Shown: positions 53,531 to 63,707, counted from the stretch's first letter. The stretch is DNA of 64,000 nt from Nocardioides caldifontis (GCF_008087345.1 NZ_ML701736.1:480376-544375), one strand, 5' to 3'. Program-made: numbers and translations. Notes: generated by a model not told the origin, from the letters alone.

Positions 53531-55857
53531 CGAAGCATGGACCGCGCCTGGCGCTCGGCAACCCAGGCGGCGACCTGCGTGCGCGAGGTGAACCCGAGCT
53601 TCCGGAGGATGTGCTCGACGTGGCCCTGTGCGGTGCGGTGGGAGATCACCAGCGCCTCGGCGATCTCGCGGTTCGACATCCCCTGCCCGACCAGCCGCGC
53701 CACCTCGGCCTCCCGCGGTGTCAGCGGCACGTCGTCGTCGCGCTGCGGAGCGGGTGCGGCGGTCACGCTCTCCACGGGCTCACCGTCGCGGGCGAACCGG
53801 ATCGACTGCTCCCGACCGAGCTCGCGCCCCCGCCGCGCGTGGGCGTCGAAGCGCCGCGCGCCGAGCCCTTCGCGGGCCCTCTCCCAGCCACGCTGGCGCA
53901 GCTCGTCCCACCCGGGTGAGGCCTGCGGAGCGAGCCCGACCGCGCGGCGCCACGTCTCGGCGGACCCGAACAGCACGGCCGCCCGTTCGGGGTCCCCGTG
54001 CTCGGCGGCGGCGGCGGCGAGCACCTCGAGCGCGAAGGCCACCCCCAGGTCGTCCCCGAGCGCCGCGCGCATCCCGAGGCTCTCGCGCGCCGCCTCCTCG
54101 GCCCCGTGCCACTCCCCTGCGGACGCCGCGGCGAGAGCGGTGAGCCCGAGCGCGTAGGAGCGGACGTGCACGTCGCCGACCGACTCCCCGACGCGCGCCG
54201 CGGAGCCGAGGGCCGCGTCGGCACCGGCCCGGTCCCCGGCCAGCAGCAGGCACATCCCGAGCGCCAGGTGGCCGAGCGCCTCGCCGTACCGGTCCCCCGC
54301 CGAGGCCGACCGTGCCGCGGCGTCCTCGAGCAGGCGACGCCCGCCGGCGACGTCCCCCGCCCAGCACCGGGCCGTCCCCTGTGCCCTCCGGAGCGTGGTC
54401 AGCGGCGCCACGCCGTCGAGGTGGTCGAGGTCGTCGAGGTCGTGCGCCGTCAGCAGGCGCTCCGCGGTCTCGACGAGCGCACCCACCCCGTGGAGGTCGC
54501 CGCGCACCACGGCGAGCCCGGCACCGACCCCGAGCGCCCGGACCTCGAGGAGCGGGTCGAGCCCGGCACCCTCGGCACCCGCGGCCGCGGTGGCGCGCTC
54601 GATCCACCGCCGCTCCTCGCCGACGCGACCGGTCACGATCCAGTAGGGCTCGAGGTCGCAGACCAGCCGGAGCGCGAGCCCGGCGGTCGCAGGAGCGCGG
54701 GTGCCGCGCTCGAGCGCGGCCTGCAGGTTCGCGGTCTCACGCCGCATCCGGCGGGCCCACGCCGGCTGCCGGTCGCCGAACCACTCGGCCCGGAACCGCG
54801 CGGCCAGGTCGACGCACCACTCCAGGTGCCGTTCCTGCCAGCGCTCACGCTCTCCCGCCTCCAGCCGCTGCTCGCCGTAGGCGCGGATCGTCTCGAGCAT
54901 CCGGTAGCGAACCGTCGACCCGTCGTCCTCGTCGCGGAGCAGCACCGAGCGCTCGAGCAGCGAGTCGATGAGGTCGAGGACCTCCCACTCGTCGATGCCG
55001 TCACCGGAGCACACCGTCTCGGCGGCCTCGAGGTCGAAGCTCCCGGCGAAGACCGACAGCCGGGCCCAGAGCGTCTGCTCGCCCGGCTCGCACAGCTCGT
55101 GGCTGGCGTCGACCGACGCGCGCAGCGACTGCTGGGCCGCCGGCGCACCGCGGGCACCCTTCGTCAGCAGCCGGTAGCGGTCCTGCAGCCGTTCTGCGAT
55201 CCCCTGCGGCGACAGCACCAGCACCCTCGCGGCCGCCAGCTCGACGGCGAGCGGCACCCCGCCGAGCGTCGCGCAGATCTCCGCGACCGCCGCGACGTTC
55301 TCCTCGGTCAACGTGAACGTCGGGACCGCGCCCCGCGCGCGCTCGACGAACAGCGCCACCGCGTCGTACGACGGAGCGGTGGCGGCGTCCACCGGGTCGC
55401 CGGTCCCGGGGTGGGACAGCGGGCCGACCGGTTGCACCACCTCGCCGGCCACCCGCAGCGGTTGGCGGCCGGTGGCGAGCACCCGCACCCGGGGGCACGC
55501 CGAGAGCAGGCCGGTGACCAGCGCGGCGCAGGGCTCGAGCACCCGGTCGAACCCGTCGAGGACGAGCAGCACCTCGTGGTCGCCGAGCACCTCGGTGAGG
55601 TGGCGGAGCTCCCACTCGTCGCCCTGCAGGTGCACCCCGAGCGCCCGCGAGACGGCGGCGCCGAGCAGCGCGGGCTCGGCGACCTCGTCGAGGTCGAGGA
55701 CCGCGGTGCCGTGCTCGAACCCCCGCTCCAGCTCGGCGGCGGCGGTCCGCGCGAGGCAGCTCTTCCCGATGCCCCCGGGGCCGGTGAGGGTGAGCAACCG
55801 GGCGTCGCCGGTCAACCGCTTGCGCAGCGCGGTGAGCTCCTGGCGCCGCCCGATCAC
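53527..55857 (-). CDS. NB-ARC-type ATPase with LuxR-type HTH regulator
   Basis: A 776-residue STAND regulator. P-loop GPGGIGKSC (about 26), Walker B LLVLDGFD, a winged-helix region (EQTLWARLSVFAGSFDLEAAE), TPR-like helices, and a C-terminal LuxR HTH: LTPREAEVARLVGQGMSNRE, IAEALVISHRTAQGHVEHIL. GTG 55857 is the only good in-frame start near the conserved VIGRRQEL. A paralogue with the same plan lies at 57038-59347 on the other side of a DUF5995 gene. It is coupled to the LCP gene. Confidence 0.85.
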   Translation of the reverse strand: MIGRRQELTALRKRLTGDARLLTLTGPGGIGKSCLARTAAAELERGFEHGTAVLDLDEVAEPALLGAAVSRALGVHLQGDEWELRHLTEVLGDHEVLLVLDGFDRVLEPCAALVTGLLSACPRVRVLATGRQPLRVAGEVVQPVGPLSHPGTGDPVDAATAPSYDAVALFVERARGAVPTFTLTEENVAAVAEICATLGGVPLAVELAAARVLVLSPQGIAERLQDRYRLLTKGARGAPAAQQSLRASVDASHELCEPGEQTLWARLSVFAGSFDLEAAETVCSGDGIDEWEVLDLIDSLLERSVLLRDEDDGSTVRYRMLETIRAYGEQRLEAGERERWQERHLEWCVDLAARFRAEWFGDRQPAWARRMRRETANLQAALERGTRAPATAGLALRLVCDLEPYWIVTGRVGEERRWIERATAAAGAEGAGLDPLLEVRALGVGAGLAVVRGDLHGVGALVETAERLLTAHDLDDLDHLDGVAPLTTLRRAQGTARCWAGDVAGGRRLLEDAAARSASAGDRYGEALGHLALGMCLLLAGDRAGADAALGSAARVGESVGDVHVRSYALGLTALAAASAGEWHGAEEAARESLGMRAALGDDLGVAFALEVLAAAAAEHGDPERAAVLFGSAETWRRAVGLAPQASPGWDELRQRGWERAREGLGARRFDAHARRGRELGREQSIRFARDGEPVESVTAAPAPQRDDDVPLTPREAEVARLVGQGMSNREIAEALVISHRTAQGHVEHILRKLGFTSRTQVAAWVAERQARSMLR

Positions 55858-55906
55858 CGGCGCATCCTCGCACGACCCGCGGCCGGAGCCGCTGAACTCG
55901 AGCGCG

Positions 55907-56920
55907 TCACAGCCCGTAGGGGCGGGGCGTCCCGAAGGGGTAGGGCTCCGGTGCGCGCGCGGTGTGGTGGGCCCGGCAGTACCGGTCCCGGGTGGAGGTG
56001 GGGCTGAGCAGCGCGTTGCGCGCGAACCCCAGCCGGATCGTGCGCCCGATCGACTCGGCCTGGGCCTCGATCGAGGCGGCGACCCGGGCACGCTCGGCCG
56101 CGGTCCGGGCGCTCACCAGCCGCTCGGCGTTGCGCCAGGCGTTCTCCCGCCAGAGGGAGATCACCTGCATCACCGTGCCGTTGAGGACACCCAGGGGGTC
56201 GTTCGCGTCGTCGATGGTCGGGTCGAACCGGGCCGCAGCCTCGCGCATCATCGGCTCGGCCGAGCGGGCCAGGAAGTCCTCGACCTTGGTGTAGTCGCGC
56301 TTCCGCGAGGACCCGTCGGGCGCGACGAGCCCCACGGCCGCCACCACGAACGCGAGGTCGCGGTTGATGTGCGCGTTCATCGCCAGCATCAGGTCGCCGG
56401 TGCCGGTCAGCTGCTTGGCGTCGGAGGCGTCGAAGGCCATCAGCCAGGCCTTCGGGACCTTGCCGCGGCGACCGGCGCGCCAGTGGTAGTAGGCGTCGGT
56501 GTAGTAGCGGGCGAAGACGGCGTCCTGGTGGTTGGCGAACGGCACGTCCTGGTAGTAGCCGGGGATGTCCCTCGACCAGCCGTACCCCTGGGTCATCCGC
56601 AGGTAGGCGAGCGCGAAGACCGCGTTGTGCGAGCAGCTCTTGCCGGTGAGCTCGAGGATGCGGTTGAGCTCCTTGAGCGTCTGCCGCAGGCACGGTGGCC
56701 GCCCGGCCACGCAGTCGTTGGCGCTGCTCGGGACGTACTGGTCCGTCCACCCCTTCAGGTAGATCGTCCACGGGACGTACAGGGTCGCGCCGCTGCTCGA
56801 GGTCGACGTGGCCGGCACCCCGACGACCGCTCCCACCAGCACCGCGCTCAGCAGCCCCGCGACGCGGGCACGCCAACGTCTCGATCCGCGCGCCTTGCGG
56901 CGCGCGTCACCTCCCACCAC
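55907..56920 (-). CDS. DUF5995-family secreted protein
   Basis: A 337-residue protein with a basic N-terminus and a signal-like hydrophobic stretch (RVAGLLSAVLVGAVVGVPAT, about 20-39). The mature part is helical: LPFANHQDAVFARYY-type region QDVPFANHQDAVFARYYTDA, NAHINRDLAFVVAAVGLV (typical of DUF5995) and DAVLNGTVMQVISLWRENAW-like DPLGVLNGTVMQVISLW. The family function is unknown. GTG 56920 has GGAGGGAG 7 nt upstream. It lies between two NB-ARC/LuxR regulators. Confidence 0.8.
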   Translation of the reverse strand: MVGGDARRKARGSRRWRARVAGLLSAVLVGAVVGVPATSTSSSGATLYVPWTIYLKGWTDQYVPSSANDCVAGRPPCLRQTLKELNRILELTGKSCSHNAVFALAYLRMTQGYGWSRDIPGYYQDVPFANHQDAVFARYYTDAYYHWRAGRRGKVPKAWLMAFDASDAKQLTGTGDLMLAMNAHINRDLAFVVAAVGLVAPDGSSRKRDYTKVEDFLARSAEPMMREAAARFDPTIDDANDPLGVLNGTVMQVISLWRENAWRNAERLVSARTAAERARVAASIEAQAESIGRTIRLGFARNALLSPTSTRDRYCRAHHTARAPEPYPFGTPRPYGL

Positions 56921-57037
56921 GTTCGCTCCCTCCCCAGGCAAGCTCCCCGCCGGGTCATTGTGAGCGATGGGTGCGGTGCGCGTCACATCCCGGAGCGGCA
57001 AAGTCGGACAAACCCGACCTGGGACCTCCGCTCTGGT

Positions 57038-59347
57038 CTAAACCACCGTTGGTCGGTCCTTCACCCACGCGGCGAGCTGCGTCCGCGAGGTGAACCCCAG
57101 CTTGCTCAGCACCCGCGCGACGTGCCCCTCGGCCGTGCGCTGCGCCATCACCAGCCGCGCCGCGATCTCCCGGTTGCTCAGCCCCTCGGCGACGAGCTCG
57201 GCGATCTGCTGCTCGCGCCGGGTGAGCCGGACCTGCTCGCCGTCGACGTCCGCGCTCCGCCGGCGGCCGAGAGCCAGCGCGACCGCGTCCTCGAACGCCA
57301 CCGCGGCCCCCTCGGCGACGGCGGCGGCGTAGCGCTCCTCCCCGAGCGCCTCCCGGGTCCGCGCGGTGCACGTCTCGTGGTCGTCGAGCAGGTGGCCGAA
57401 CAGCGAGCCGCCGATCGACCGCAGCGCCGCCTGCACCGCGCCGAGCAGCCGTGCCGCCTCGTCGTGGCGGCCGGTGTCGACCGCGACCCAGGCGAGCATC
57501 TCGACCGACATCGCCATCCCCAGCCGGTCGCCGAACGGCTCCTTGAGCCGCAGCACGTCCCGGGCGTACGCGCGGGCCCGGGCCGCCCGTCCCTGCCGCC
57601 AGGCCACGAGCGCCTGCGTCCACCGGGCCAGCCCGGCGCACCACCGCTCGTCTGCCGCCGTGCTCATGGCGATGCACTCCTCGGCGTAGCCCATCGCCCG
57701 GTCTGGGTCGCCGAGCAGGGCGTGCACCGTCGCGAGCTGGACGAGCGCGAGCGGGACGCCGAACGGGTCCTCGCCGTCGCGGTGCAGCGCCAGCGCCTCC
57801 TCGAGCAGCGCGACCGCCTCGGTGGGCTCGCCCCAGAACATCGCCGCGATCGCCAGCCCGTGCAGCGCGTGGGCGCGCCACGTCGTGTCGCCGGCGTCGG
57901 TGGCCGCCTGCAGCGCCTGCTCCAGCAGCGCCCGGCCCTCGTCGACGTCGCCCTGCAGCACGGCGAGCCGCCCGGCCACCACCCGACCGGCCGTCCGGGC
58001 AGGGTCGCCGGCGCCCGGCAGGTCGAGCAGCCGCCGCATCCAGTGGCGTCCCTCGCTGAACCGGCCGACCATCACCCAGTAGTGCTGGAGCGCGGCCATC
58101 ATCCGGAGCCCGTCGTCGGGAGCGACCGCCACGCACCGCTCCAGGGCGCGGCGGAGGTTCTCGTGGTCCGCCTTCAGCCGGCGGAAGACGGCCACGTCAT
58201 CGGCGCCGTACATCTCGCGGGCGGCGGCCCGGGCGGTGGTGACGTACCACTGCCGGTGGCGCTCGACGAACCCCGCGGTCTCCCCGAGGTCCGCCAGCCG
58301 TGCGGCGCCGTACTCCTTCAGGGACTCGAGCATGGAGAGCCGCGCCTCGGGGCCCGTGCCCTCGCGCACCAGGATCGACTTCGCGACCAGCGCGTCGACG
58401 ATCCCCCCGACCGACGCCTCGGGCAGCCGCTCGTCGCACACCACGTGGCGCAACGCCTCGACGTCGAAGGAGCCGTTGAAGACGGTGGCGCGGGCCCAGA
58501 CGAGCCGCTCGCGGGGGTCGAGCAGGTCGTGGCTCCAGTCGATGAGCGCGCGGAGGGTCTGCTGCCGGGGCATCGCGGCCCGGTCACCCCGGTTGAGCAG
58601 CGCGAACCGGTCGGCGAGCCGCTCGAGGATCTGCTCCACGGTGAGGCTGCGGACCCGCACCGAGGCGAGCTCGATCGCCAGCGGCATCCCGTCGAGCCTC
58701 CGGACCAGCTCGGCCAGCGCACCCTGGTTGCCGGTGGTCACCTGGAACGGCGACCAGCTCGCGGTGGCACGGTCGACGAAGAGGCGTACGGCGTCGTAGT
58801 GCATGAGCCCCTCGGGCGAGGCGTCCGCGCGACGACCGCCACCGGGGACCCCGAGGGGCGGGACCGACAGGAGGTACTCCCCCTCCACGTGGAGGGCGTG
58901 GCGGCTGGTGGTGATCACCCGGAGCCCAGGCGCCGCCCCGAGCAGCCGCACGACGAGCCGGGCGGCGGCGTCCTGCACGTGCTCGCAGTTGTCGAGCACG
59001 AGGAGGAGCTCGCGGTCCTGCAGGTGGGTGACGAGCCGCTGCTCGGTGTCGCCGCCCTGGCCGTCACGGAGCCCGAGGGCGGCGACCACGGTGTCCGCGA
59101 CCAGCTCGCCGTCGGTGACCGGCGCGAGCTCGACCACCCAGGCCCCGTCGGGGTAGCCGCGCTCGAGGTCGGCGGCGGCGCGGAAGGCGAGCCGGGTCTT
59201 CCCGACACCGCCGGGTCCGAAGAGGGTGACCAGCCGGTGGTCGCGCAGCGCCGTGCGCACCTGGCCGAGCTCGTGCCGCCGCCCCACGAAGCTGGACAGC
59301 TCCGCGGGAAGGTTCGACCGCCGCCTCGACTGCACCGTGGTTCCCAT
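57038..59347 (-). CDS. NB-ARC-type ATPase with LuxR-type HTH regulator (paralogue)
   Basis: A 769-residue STAND regulator like its neighbour: FVGRRHELGQVRTAL, P-loop GPGGVGKT (about 44), Walker B LLLVLDNCEHVQ, SRHALHVEGEYLLSVPPL, TPR-like repeats (HALHGLAIAAMFWGEPTEAV and others), and a LuxR HTH LTRREQQIAELVAEGLSNRE, IAARLVMAQRTAEGHVARVL. It starts with ATG eight bases after TAGGCT, so it may be leaderless. What it senses is unknown. Confidence 0.87.
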   Translation of the reverse strand: MGTTVQSRRRSNLPAELSSFVGRRHELGQVRTALRDHRLVTLFGPGGVGKTRLAFRAAADLERGYPDGAWVVELAPVTDGELVADTVVAALGLRDGQGGDTEQRLVTHLQDRELLLVLDNCEHVQDAAARLVVRLLGAAPGLRVITTSRHALHVEGEYLLSVPPLGVPGGGRRADASPEGLMHYDAVRLFVDRATASWSPFQVTTGNQGALAELVRRLDGMPLAIELASVRVRSLTVEQILERLADRFALLNRGDRAAMPRQQTLRALIDWSHDLLDPRERLVWARATVFNGSFDVEALRHVVCDERLPEASVGGIVDALVAKSILVREGTGPEARLSMLESLKEYGAARLADLGETAGFVERHRQWYVTTARAAAREMYGADDVAVFRRLKADHENLRRALERCVAVAPDDGLRMMAALQHYWVMVGRFSEGRHWMRRLLDLPGAGDPARTAGRVVAGRLAVLQGDVDEGRALLEQALQAATDAGDTTWRAHALHGLAIAAMFWGEPTEAVALLEEALALHRDGEDPFGVPLALVQLATVHALLGDPDRAMGYAEECIAMSTAADERWCAGLARWTQALVAWRQGRAARARAYARDVLRLKEPFGDRLGMAMSVEMLAWVAVDTGRHDEAARLLGAVQAALRSIGGSLFGHLLDDHETCTARTREALGEERYAAAVAEGAAVAFEDAVALALGRRRSADVDGEQVRLTRREQQIAELVAEGLSNREIAARLVMAQRTAEGHVARVLSKLGFTSRTQLAAWVKDRPTVV

Positions 59348-59355
59348 CCCCGTGC

Positions 59356-59361
59356 AGCCTA
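59356..59361 (-). promoter_or_regulatory. -10 element of the second NB-ARC/LuxR gene
   Basis: TAGGCT on the minus strand eight bases before ATG 59347. Confidence 0.35.
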
Positions 59362-59425
59362 ACGTCGAGTGCCGACGCAGGAGCCCACGCAGGACCCGAC
59401 GCGGCGACCTGCTCCGACCCGCGGC

Positions 59426-60415
59426 TCAGCCCCGGCGGCGGCGCAGCTCCTCGTTGATCGCCGGGACCACCTCGTGGAGGTCGCCGATCACCGCGTAGTG
59501 CGCCTTGGTGACCATCGGCGCCTCCGCGTCGGTGTTGATCGCGAGGATCGTCTTCGCCGACGAGCAGCCCGCCCAGTGCTGGATCGCGCCGCTGATCCCG
59601 CAGGGGATGTAGACGTCGGGCGAGATCCGGCTGCCGGTCTGGCCGACCTGCTCGTGGTGGGGGCGCCACCCCAGGCTGGTGACGACCCGGGAGACGCCGA
59701 CGGCGCCGCCGAGGAGGTCGGCGAGGTCGGTGATCTCCTTGAACCCGTCGGCACTGCCGACGCCACGGCCGGCCCCCACGACCACCTTGGCCGACTTCAG
59801 GGCACCCGAGGCGTCCGGCTCCCCGGCGACCGTCTCGACCACCCGGACGACGAGGTCTCGCGGGTCGAGGGCGACGTCGAGCGGCCGCACCTCCGCGGCA
59901 GCGGGTGCCGCGGCGGGCTCGATCTCGCAGGCGTGGCCGGCGACGGTCAGCAGCGCCACCCGGTCGGTCAGCCGCATCTCCTCGAGCGCCGTGCCCCCGA
60001 GGACCTGGCGGCTGACCACCATCGACCCGCCGTCGTCGCCGTCGACCTGCACGACGTTGGCGGCCATCGCCACGCCGAGGCGGCAGGCCACGTGGGCCAG
60101 CACCTCGTTGCCACGCGGCGTCCCGGCGGCGAGGACCAGCGTGGCCCCTGACGCCTCGACGGCCGCGACCACCGCCGCTGCCCAGGCAGCCGGGGCGTAG
60201 GCGGAGAACGCGTCACCGCTCGTCGCGGCCGCGCCGTGCACCACCGTCGCGCCGAGCCGGCCAGCCTCCTCGGCGAGCGTCGACGCGTCGGCGCCCACGA
60301 CGAGCGCGTGCACCTCGGCGGCCGCGTGGCGCGCGAACGTCAGGCTCTCCGCCGACACCTCGCTGAGCGCGCCGCCGGTGGGCTCGAGCAGGACCAGTGC
60401 GGTACGTGTGCTCAT
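59426..60415 (-). CDS. etfA: Electron transfer flavoprotein alpha subunit
   Basis: A 329-residue FixB/EtfA protein. The FAD-binding C-terminal domain has AKVVVGAGRGVGSADGFKEI (about 210), VGQTGSRISPDVYIPCGISG and AIQHWAGCSSAKTILAINTD. It overlaps etfB by four bases (ATGA). With etfB it would take electrons from the upstream dimethylglycine/sarcosine-type dehydrogenase and pass them to ETF:quinone oxidoreductase; that role is inferred from the operon. Confidence 0.93.
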   Translation of the reverse strand: MSTRTALVLLEPTGGALSEVSAESLTFARHAAAEVHALVVGADASTLAEEAGRLGATVVHGAAATSGDAFSAYAPAAWAAAVVAAVEASGATLVLAAGTPRGNEVLAHVACRLGVAMAANVVQVDGDDGGSMVVSRQVLGGTALEEMRLTDRVALLTVAGHACEIEPAAAPAAAEVRPLDVALDPRDLVVRVVETVAGEPDASGALKSAKVVVGAGRGVGSADGFKEITDLADLLGGAVGVSRVVTSLGWRPHHEQVGQTGSRISPDVYIPCGISGAIQHWAGCSSAKTILAINTDAEAPMVTKAHYAVIGDLHEVVPAINEELRRRRG

Positions 60416-61179
60416 CGAGCCACCCCCAGCTTCTCCAGCAGGTCGACGACGGCGGGCGCGGCGGAGGCGCCCTCGCCCAGGATCTCCACGCGGGTCGGCG
60501 GGGCGGGCGGCAGCTTGAGCCGCACGCGGCCGTTGCCGACGGGTTCGTGCGTGGGCTCGACCGTCTCGACGACCGCCTTCTTGGCCTTCATCCGGCCCGG
60601 GACCGACGGGTACCTCGGCTCGACGCCGCCCTCCATCACCGTCAGCACGGCCGGGGCCGGCAGCCGGTAGACGTCGGTGCCGTCGGTGCTCTCCACGCGT
60701 GCGGTCACCTCCTCGCCGTCCACCTCGAAGCGGGAGACGCCGGTGACCACGGGCCGGCCCAGCTCGTAGGCGAGCCGGACGCCGACCTGGAAGTCACCGG
60801 TGTCCGCGGCGTCGTTGCCGAGCAGCACCAGGCCGTACGACGTGCCCCGCTCCTCGTGCCTCCGGACCACGTCGGCGATCATGCCGGCGACGTCGGCCGG
60901 ACCGAGGCGGTCCGGCTCGACCTCGACGAGCACCGGCGAGGTGCACCCGAGCGCCACCGCGTTGCGAAGCTGTTCGATCGAATCGTCGGTGCCGACGGTC
61001 AGGACGGTCGCCGACCCACCGGTGGCCTTCGCCGTCTGGACGGCGAGCTCGACGGCCGCCTCCTCGTGCGGGCTCACGGTGTGGCCCAGCAGCCGGGAGT
61101 CGACGCCCATCCCGTCGTCGGTGAGGGTGATCGCGCCGCCGGTGTCGGGGACGCGCTTGATGCAGACCAGGACGTCCAT
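60412..61179 (-). CDS. etfB: Electron transfer flavoprotein beta subunit
   Basis: A 255-residue FixA/EtfB protein: DVLVCIKRVPDTGG at the N-terminus, VSPHEEAAVELAVQTAKATG, LVLLGNDAADTGDFQVGVRL (AMP-binding side) and TVMEGGVEPRYPSVPGRMKA. The ATG shares one base with the stop of the upstream FAD-dependent dehydrogenase gene (TGATG). Highly similar in layout to choline/glycine-betaine catabolism clusters of Actinobacteria. Confidence 0.93.
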   Translation of the reverse strand: MDVLVCIKRVPDTGGAITLTDDGMGVDSRLLGHTVSPHEEAAVELAVQTAKATGGSATVLTVGTDDSIEQLRNAVALGCTSPVLVEVEPDRLGPADVAGMIADVVRRHEERGTSYGLVLLGNDAADTGDFQVGVRLAYELGRPVVTGVSRFEVDGEEVTARVESTDGTDVYRLPAPAVLTVMEGGVEPRYPSVPGRMKAKKAVVETVEPTHEPVGNGRVRLKLPPAPPTRVEILGEGASAAPAVVDLLEKLGVAR

Positions 61180-63707
61180 CAGCTCTTCACCCGCTCGTTC
61201 TCCGGGTCGAACAGCGCGGTGGTGTCCACCGAGCCGACGCGCACGGGGTAGAGCTCCTCCATGTAGGAGACGGTCAGCTCGTTGCCGACGGTCGCCTCGG
61301 ACGGCGGGAGGTAGGCCATCAGCACGTGCTTGCCGAGCGACGGCGCCGAGCCCGCCGTCGTGACGTAGGGCCGGTGGCCGTGGTCGTCGAGCAGCTCGCC
61401 GCCGTCCTTGCTCAGGATCGGCTCGCCGCCGAGCATGTACCGCTTCTGTCCCGACCGCGAGGTGTGGTCCTCGACGGTCAACGTGCAGAGCACCGCCGCG
61501 GGTTGCTCCTCGCGCTGCTTGAGGTAGGCCTCCCGGCCGACGAAGTCCGCGCTCTTCACCTTCGGCCGCTGCATGCCTGCCTCGATGATCGTGCGCTCGG
61601 CGTCGAGCTCGAACCCGTAGGCGCGGTACCCCTTCTCGATGCGACCGGTGGTGCCGTACACGCCGATGCCGACCGGCACCGCGCCGTGCTGCTCGCCCGC
61701 CTCGTGGAGCAGCGACCAGAGCTTCGCGCCGTGCTCGAAGGGCAGGTGGAGCTCCCAGCCGAGCTCGCCGACGTAGGAGATCCGCGACGCCAGCACCGAC
61801 AGCGAGTCGACCTCGATGTCGCGGCAGGTGCCGAAGCCGAACCCCTCGTGGCTGATGTCGTCACGGGTGAGCTGGCCGAGGATGTCGCGGGCCCGCGGGC
61901 CCCAGAGCCCGATCGTGGTGTACGCCGAGGTGAGGTCGACGACCGCCGCCCAGTTGTCGGCGCCGCCGTCGGCCGGCATCCGGTCGGCGAACCACTTCTT
62001 GTCGACCATGCCGTGGGCGCCGCCGGTGACCACGCGGAACCGGTCCCACGCCAGCCGCATCACGGTGAGGTCGGAGCGGAACCCACCGCGTCCGTCGAGC
62101 ACCGGGGTGTAGACGACCCGGCCGACCTTGACGTCGACCTGCGCGACGGTGATCCGCTGCACCGCCTCCATCGCCCCCGGGCCGACCACGTCGAAGATCG
62201 CGAACGCGGTGAGGTCGACGATGCCGGCCCGGTCGCGCATCGCGAGGTGCTCGGCGTTGATGATCGGCGACCACCAGCGGGAGTCCCACTCGTGCTCGCG
62301 GGGCATCACGCGGTCGCCGTACTCCTCGAGCAGGGACGCGTTGGACTCGTACCAGTGCGGCCGTTCCCAGCCCGCGGTCTCGAAGAAGACCGCGCCGCGG
62401 GCGACCTCGTCGGCATGCATCGGCGACAGCCGGCTGCCGCGGTCGCTCTCCCACTGCTCGCCGGGGTGGACGATCCCGTAGGTCTTGTTGAACGACTCGC
62501 TCGTGCGCGCACGGATGTGGCTGCGCGTGCGCTGGTGCGGGTAGAACCGCGCGATGTCGGAGTGGCCCAGGTCGATCTCGGGGAGCCCGTCGGTCATCCA
62601 CTCGGCGACCGCGCGGCCCACGCCAGGCCCCTCCTTGATCCAGACCGCGGCCGCCGACCACAACCCCTTCACCTCGGGCGTCTCGCCGAGGACCGGGGCG
62701 CCGTCGGGGGTGAGCGACAGCAGGCCGTTGATCGCGTAGCGGATCTCGACGCTCTCGTCGCCGAGGATCTCGGGCATCAGCTCGAGCGCCTGCTCGAGCT
62801 GCGGGTCGAAGTCCTCCTCGGTGAACGGCAGCTCGGTCGGCGAGAGCTTCGACTGCTCGATCGACGGGATCTCGTCGGGGTCGTGGAGGATCGGGCGGTG
62901 GGCGTAGGAGCCGACCTCCATGTCGGCGCCGTGCTGCCGCTCGTAGCAGAAGGTGTCCATGTCCCGCACGATCGGGAACGAGATCTCGCCCTCCTTCTCG
63001 GCGAGCACGGGCACCGGGCCCACCGAGATCATCTGGTGCACCGCTGGGGTCAGGGGGATGTGCGCGCCGGCCATCCGCGCGATGCGCGGGCTCCAGACGC
63101 CGCAGGCGATGACCACGGTCTCGGCCTCGATGTCGCCCTGGTCGGTGCGGACCCGGCGGATCCGCCCCTCCTCGACGTCGAGCCCGACCACCTCGGCGTT
63201 GGGGACGACGGTCAGCGCACCCGCCTCGAGCGCCCGCTCGCGCATGATCGTGCCGGCGCGCAGCGAGTCGACGACACCGACGCTCGGGGTCCAGAAGGCG
63301 CCGACGATGACCGACGGGTCCAGGAACGGCACCTTCTCGGCGACCTGCTCCGGGGTGACGAGCTCGGCCTCGATCCCCCACGCCTTGGCCGAGGACATCC
63401 GGCGCCGCAGCTCCTCCATCCGCTCCTCGGTGCGGGCCACCTCGAAGCCGCCGGACTCGGTGAAGACGCCCATCTCCTTGTACTGCTTCATGCTGTCGAG
63501 CGTCAGGTCGGTGATCTCCCGGGAGTGGTCCACCGGGAAGATGAAGTTCGACGCGTGGCCCGTGGAGCCGCCGGGGTTCGGCAGCGGCCCCTTGTCGATC
63601 TGCACGATGTCGCGCCACCCGAGCCGGGCGAGGTGGTGGACCAGGCTGTTGCCGACGATGCCGGCGCCGATCACCACGACGCGCGCCGAGCTGGGAACCG
63701 TGGCCAT
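61179..63707 (-). CDS. Dimethylglycine/sarcosine dehydrogenase-like FAD protein with GcvT-like domain
   Basis: An 842-residue protein: FAD Rossmann motif VVVIGAGIVGNSLVHHLARL (about 10-29), DAO-fold domain with GGSTGHASNFIFPVDHS (about 46), then a FAO_M/GcvT folate-binding module from about 430 with VLDGRGGFRSDLTVMRLAWD, GLWGPRARDILGQLTRDDI and SYVGELGWELHLPFEHGAKL. The architecture is that of DMGDH/SARDH, which demethylate dimethylglycine or sarcosine and deliver one-carbon units to tetrahydrofolate. The coupled etfBA genes support an electron-transfer partner. The precise substrate is not proven. Confidence 0.87.
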   Translation of the reverse strand: MATVPSSARVVVIGAGIVGNSLVHHLARLGWRDIVQIDKGPLPNPGGSTGHASNFIFPVDHSREITDLTLDSMKQYKEMGVFTESGGFEVARTEERMEELRRRMSSAKAWGIEAELVTPEQVAEKVPFLDPSVIVGAFWTPSVGVVDSLRAGTIMRERALEAGALTVVPNAEVVGLDVEEGRIRRVRTDQGDIEAETVVIACGVWSPRIARMAGAHIPLTPAVHQMISVGPVPVLAEKEGEISFPIVRDMDTFCYERQHGADMEVGSYAHRPILHDPDEIPSIEQSKLSPTELPFTEEDFDPQLEQALELMPEILGDESVEIRYAINGLLSLTPDGAPVLGETPEVKGLWSAAAVWIKEGPGVGRAVAEWMTDGLPEIDLGHSDIARFYPHQRTRSHIRARTSESFNKTYGIVHPGEQWESDRGSRLSPMHADEVARGAVFFETAGWERPHWYESNASLLEEYGDRVMPREHEWDSRWWSPIINAEHLAMRDRAGIVDLTAFAIFDVVGPGAMEAVQRITVAQVDVKVGRVVYTPVLDGRGGFRSDLTVMRLAWDRFRVVTGGAHGMVDKKWFADRMPADGGADNWAAVVDLTSAYTTIGLWGPRARDILGQLTRDDISHEGFGFGTCRDIEVDSLSVLASRISYVGELGWELHLPFEHGAKLWSLLHEAGEQHGAVPVGIGVYGTTGRIEKGYRAYGFELDAERTIIEAGMQRPKVKSADFVGREAYLKQREEQPAAVLCTLTVEDHTSRSGQKRYMLGGEPILSKDGGELLDDHGHRPYVTTAGSAPSLGKHVLMAYLPPSEATVGNELTVSYMEELYPVRVGSVDTTALFDPENERVKS

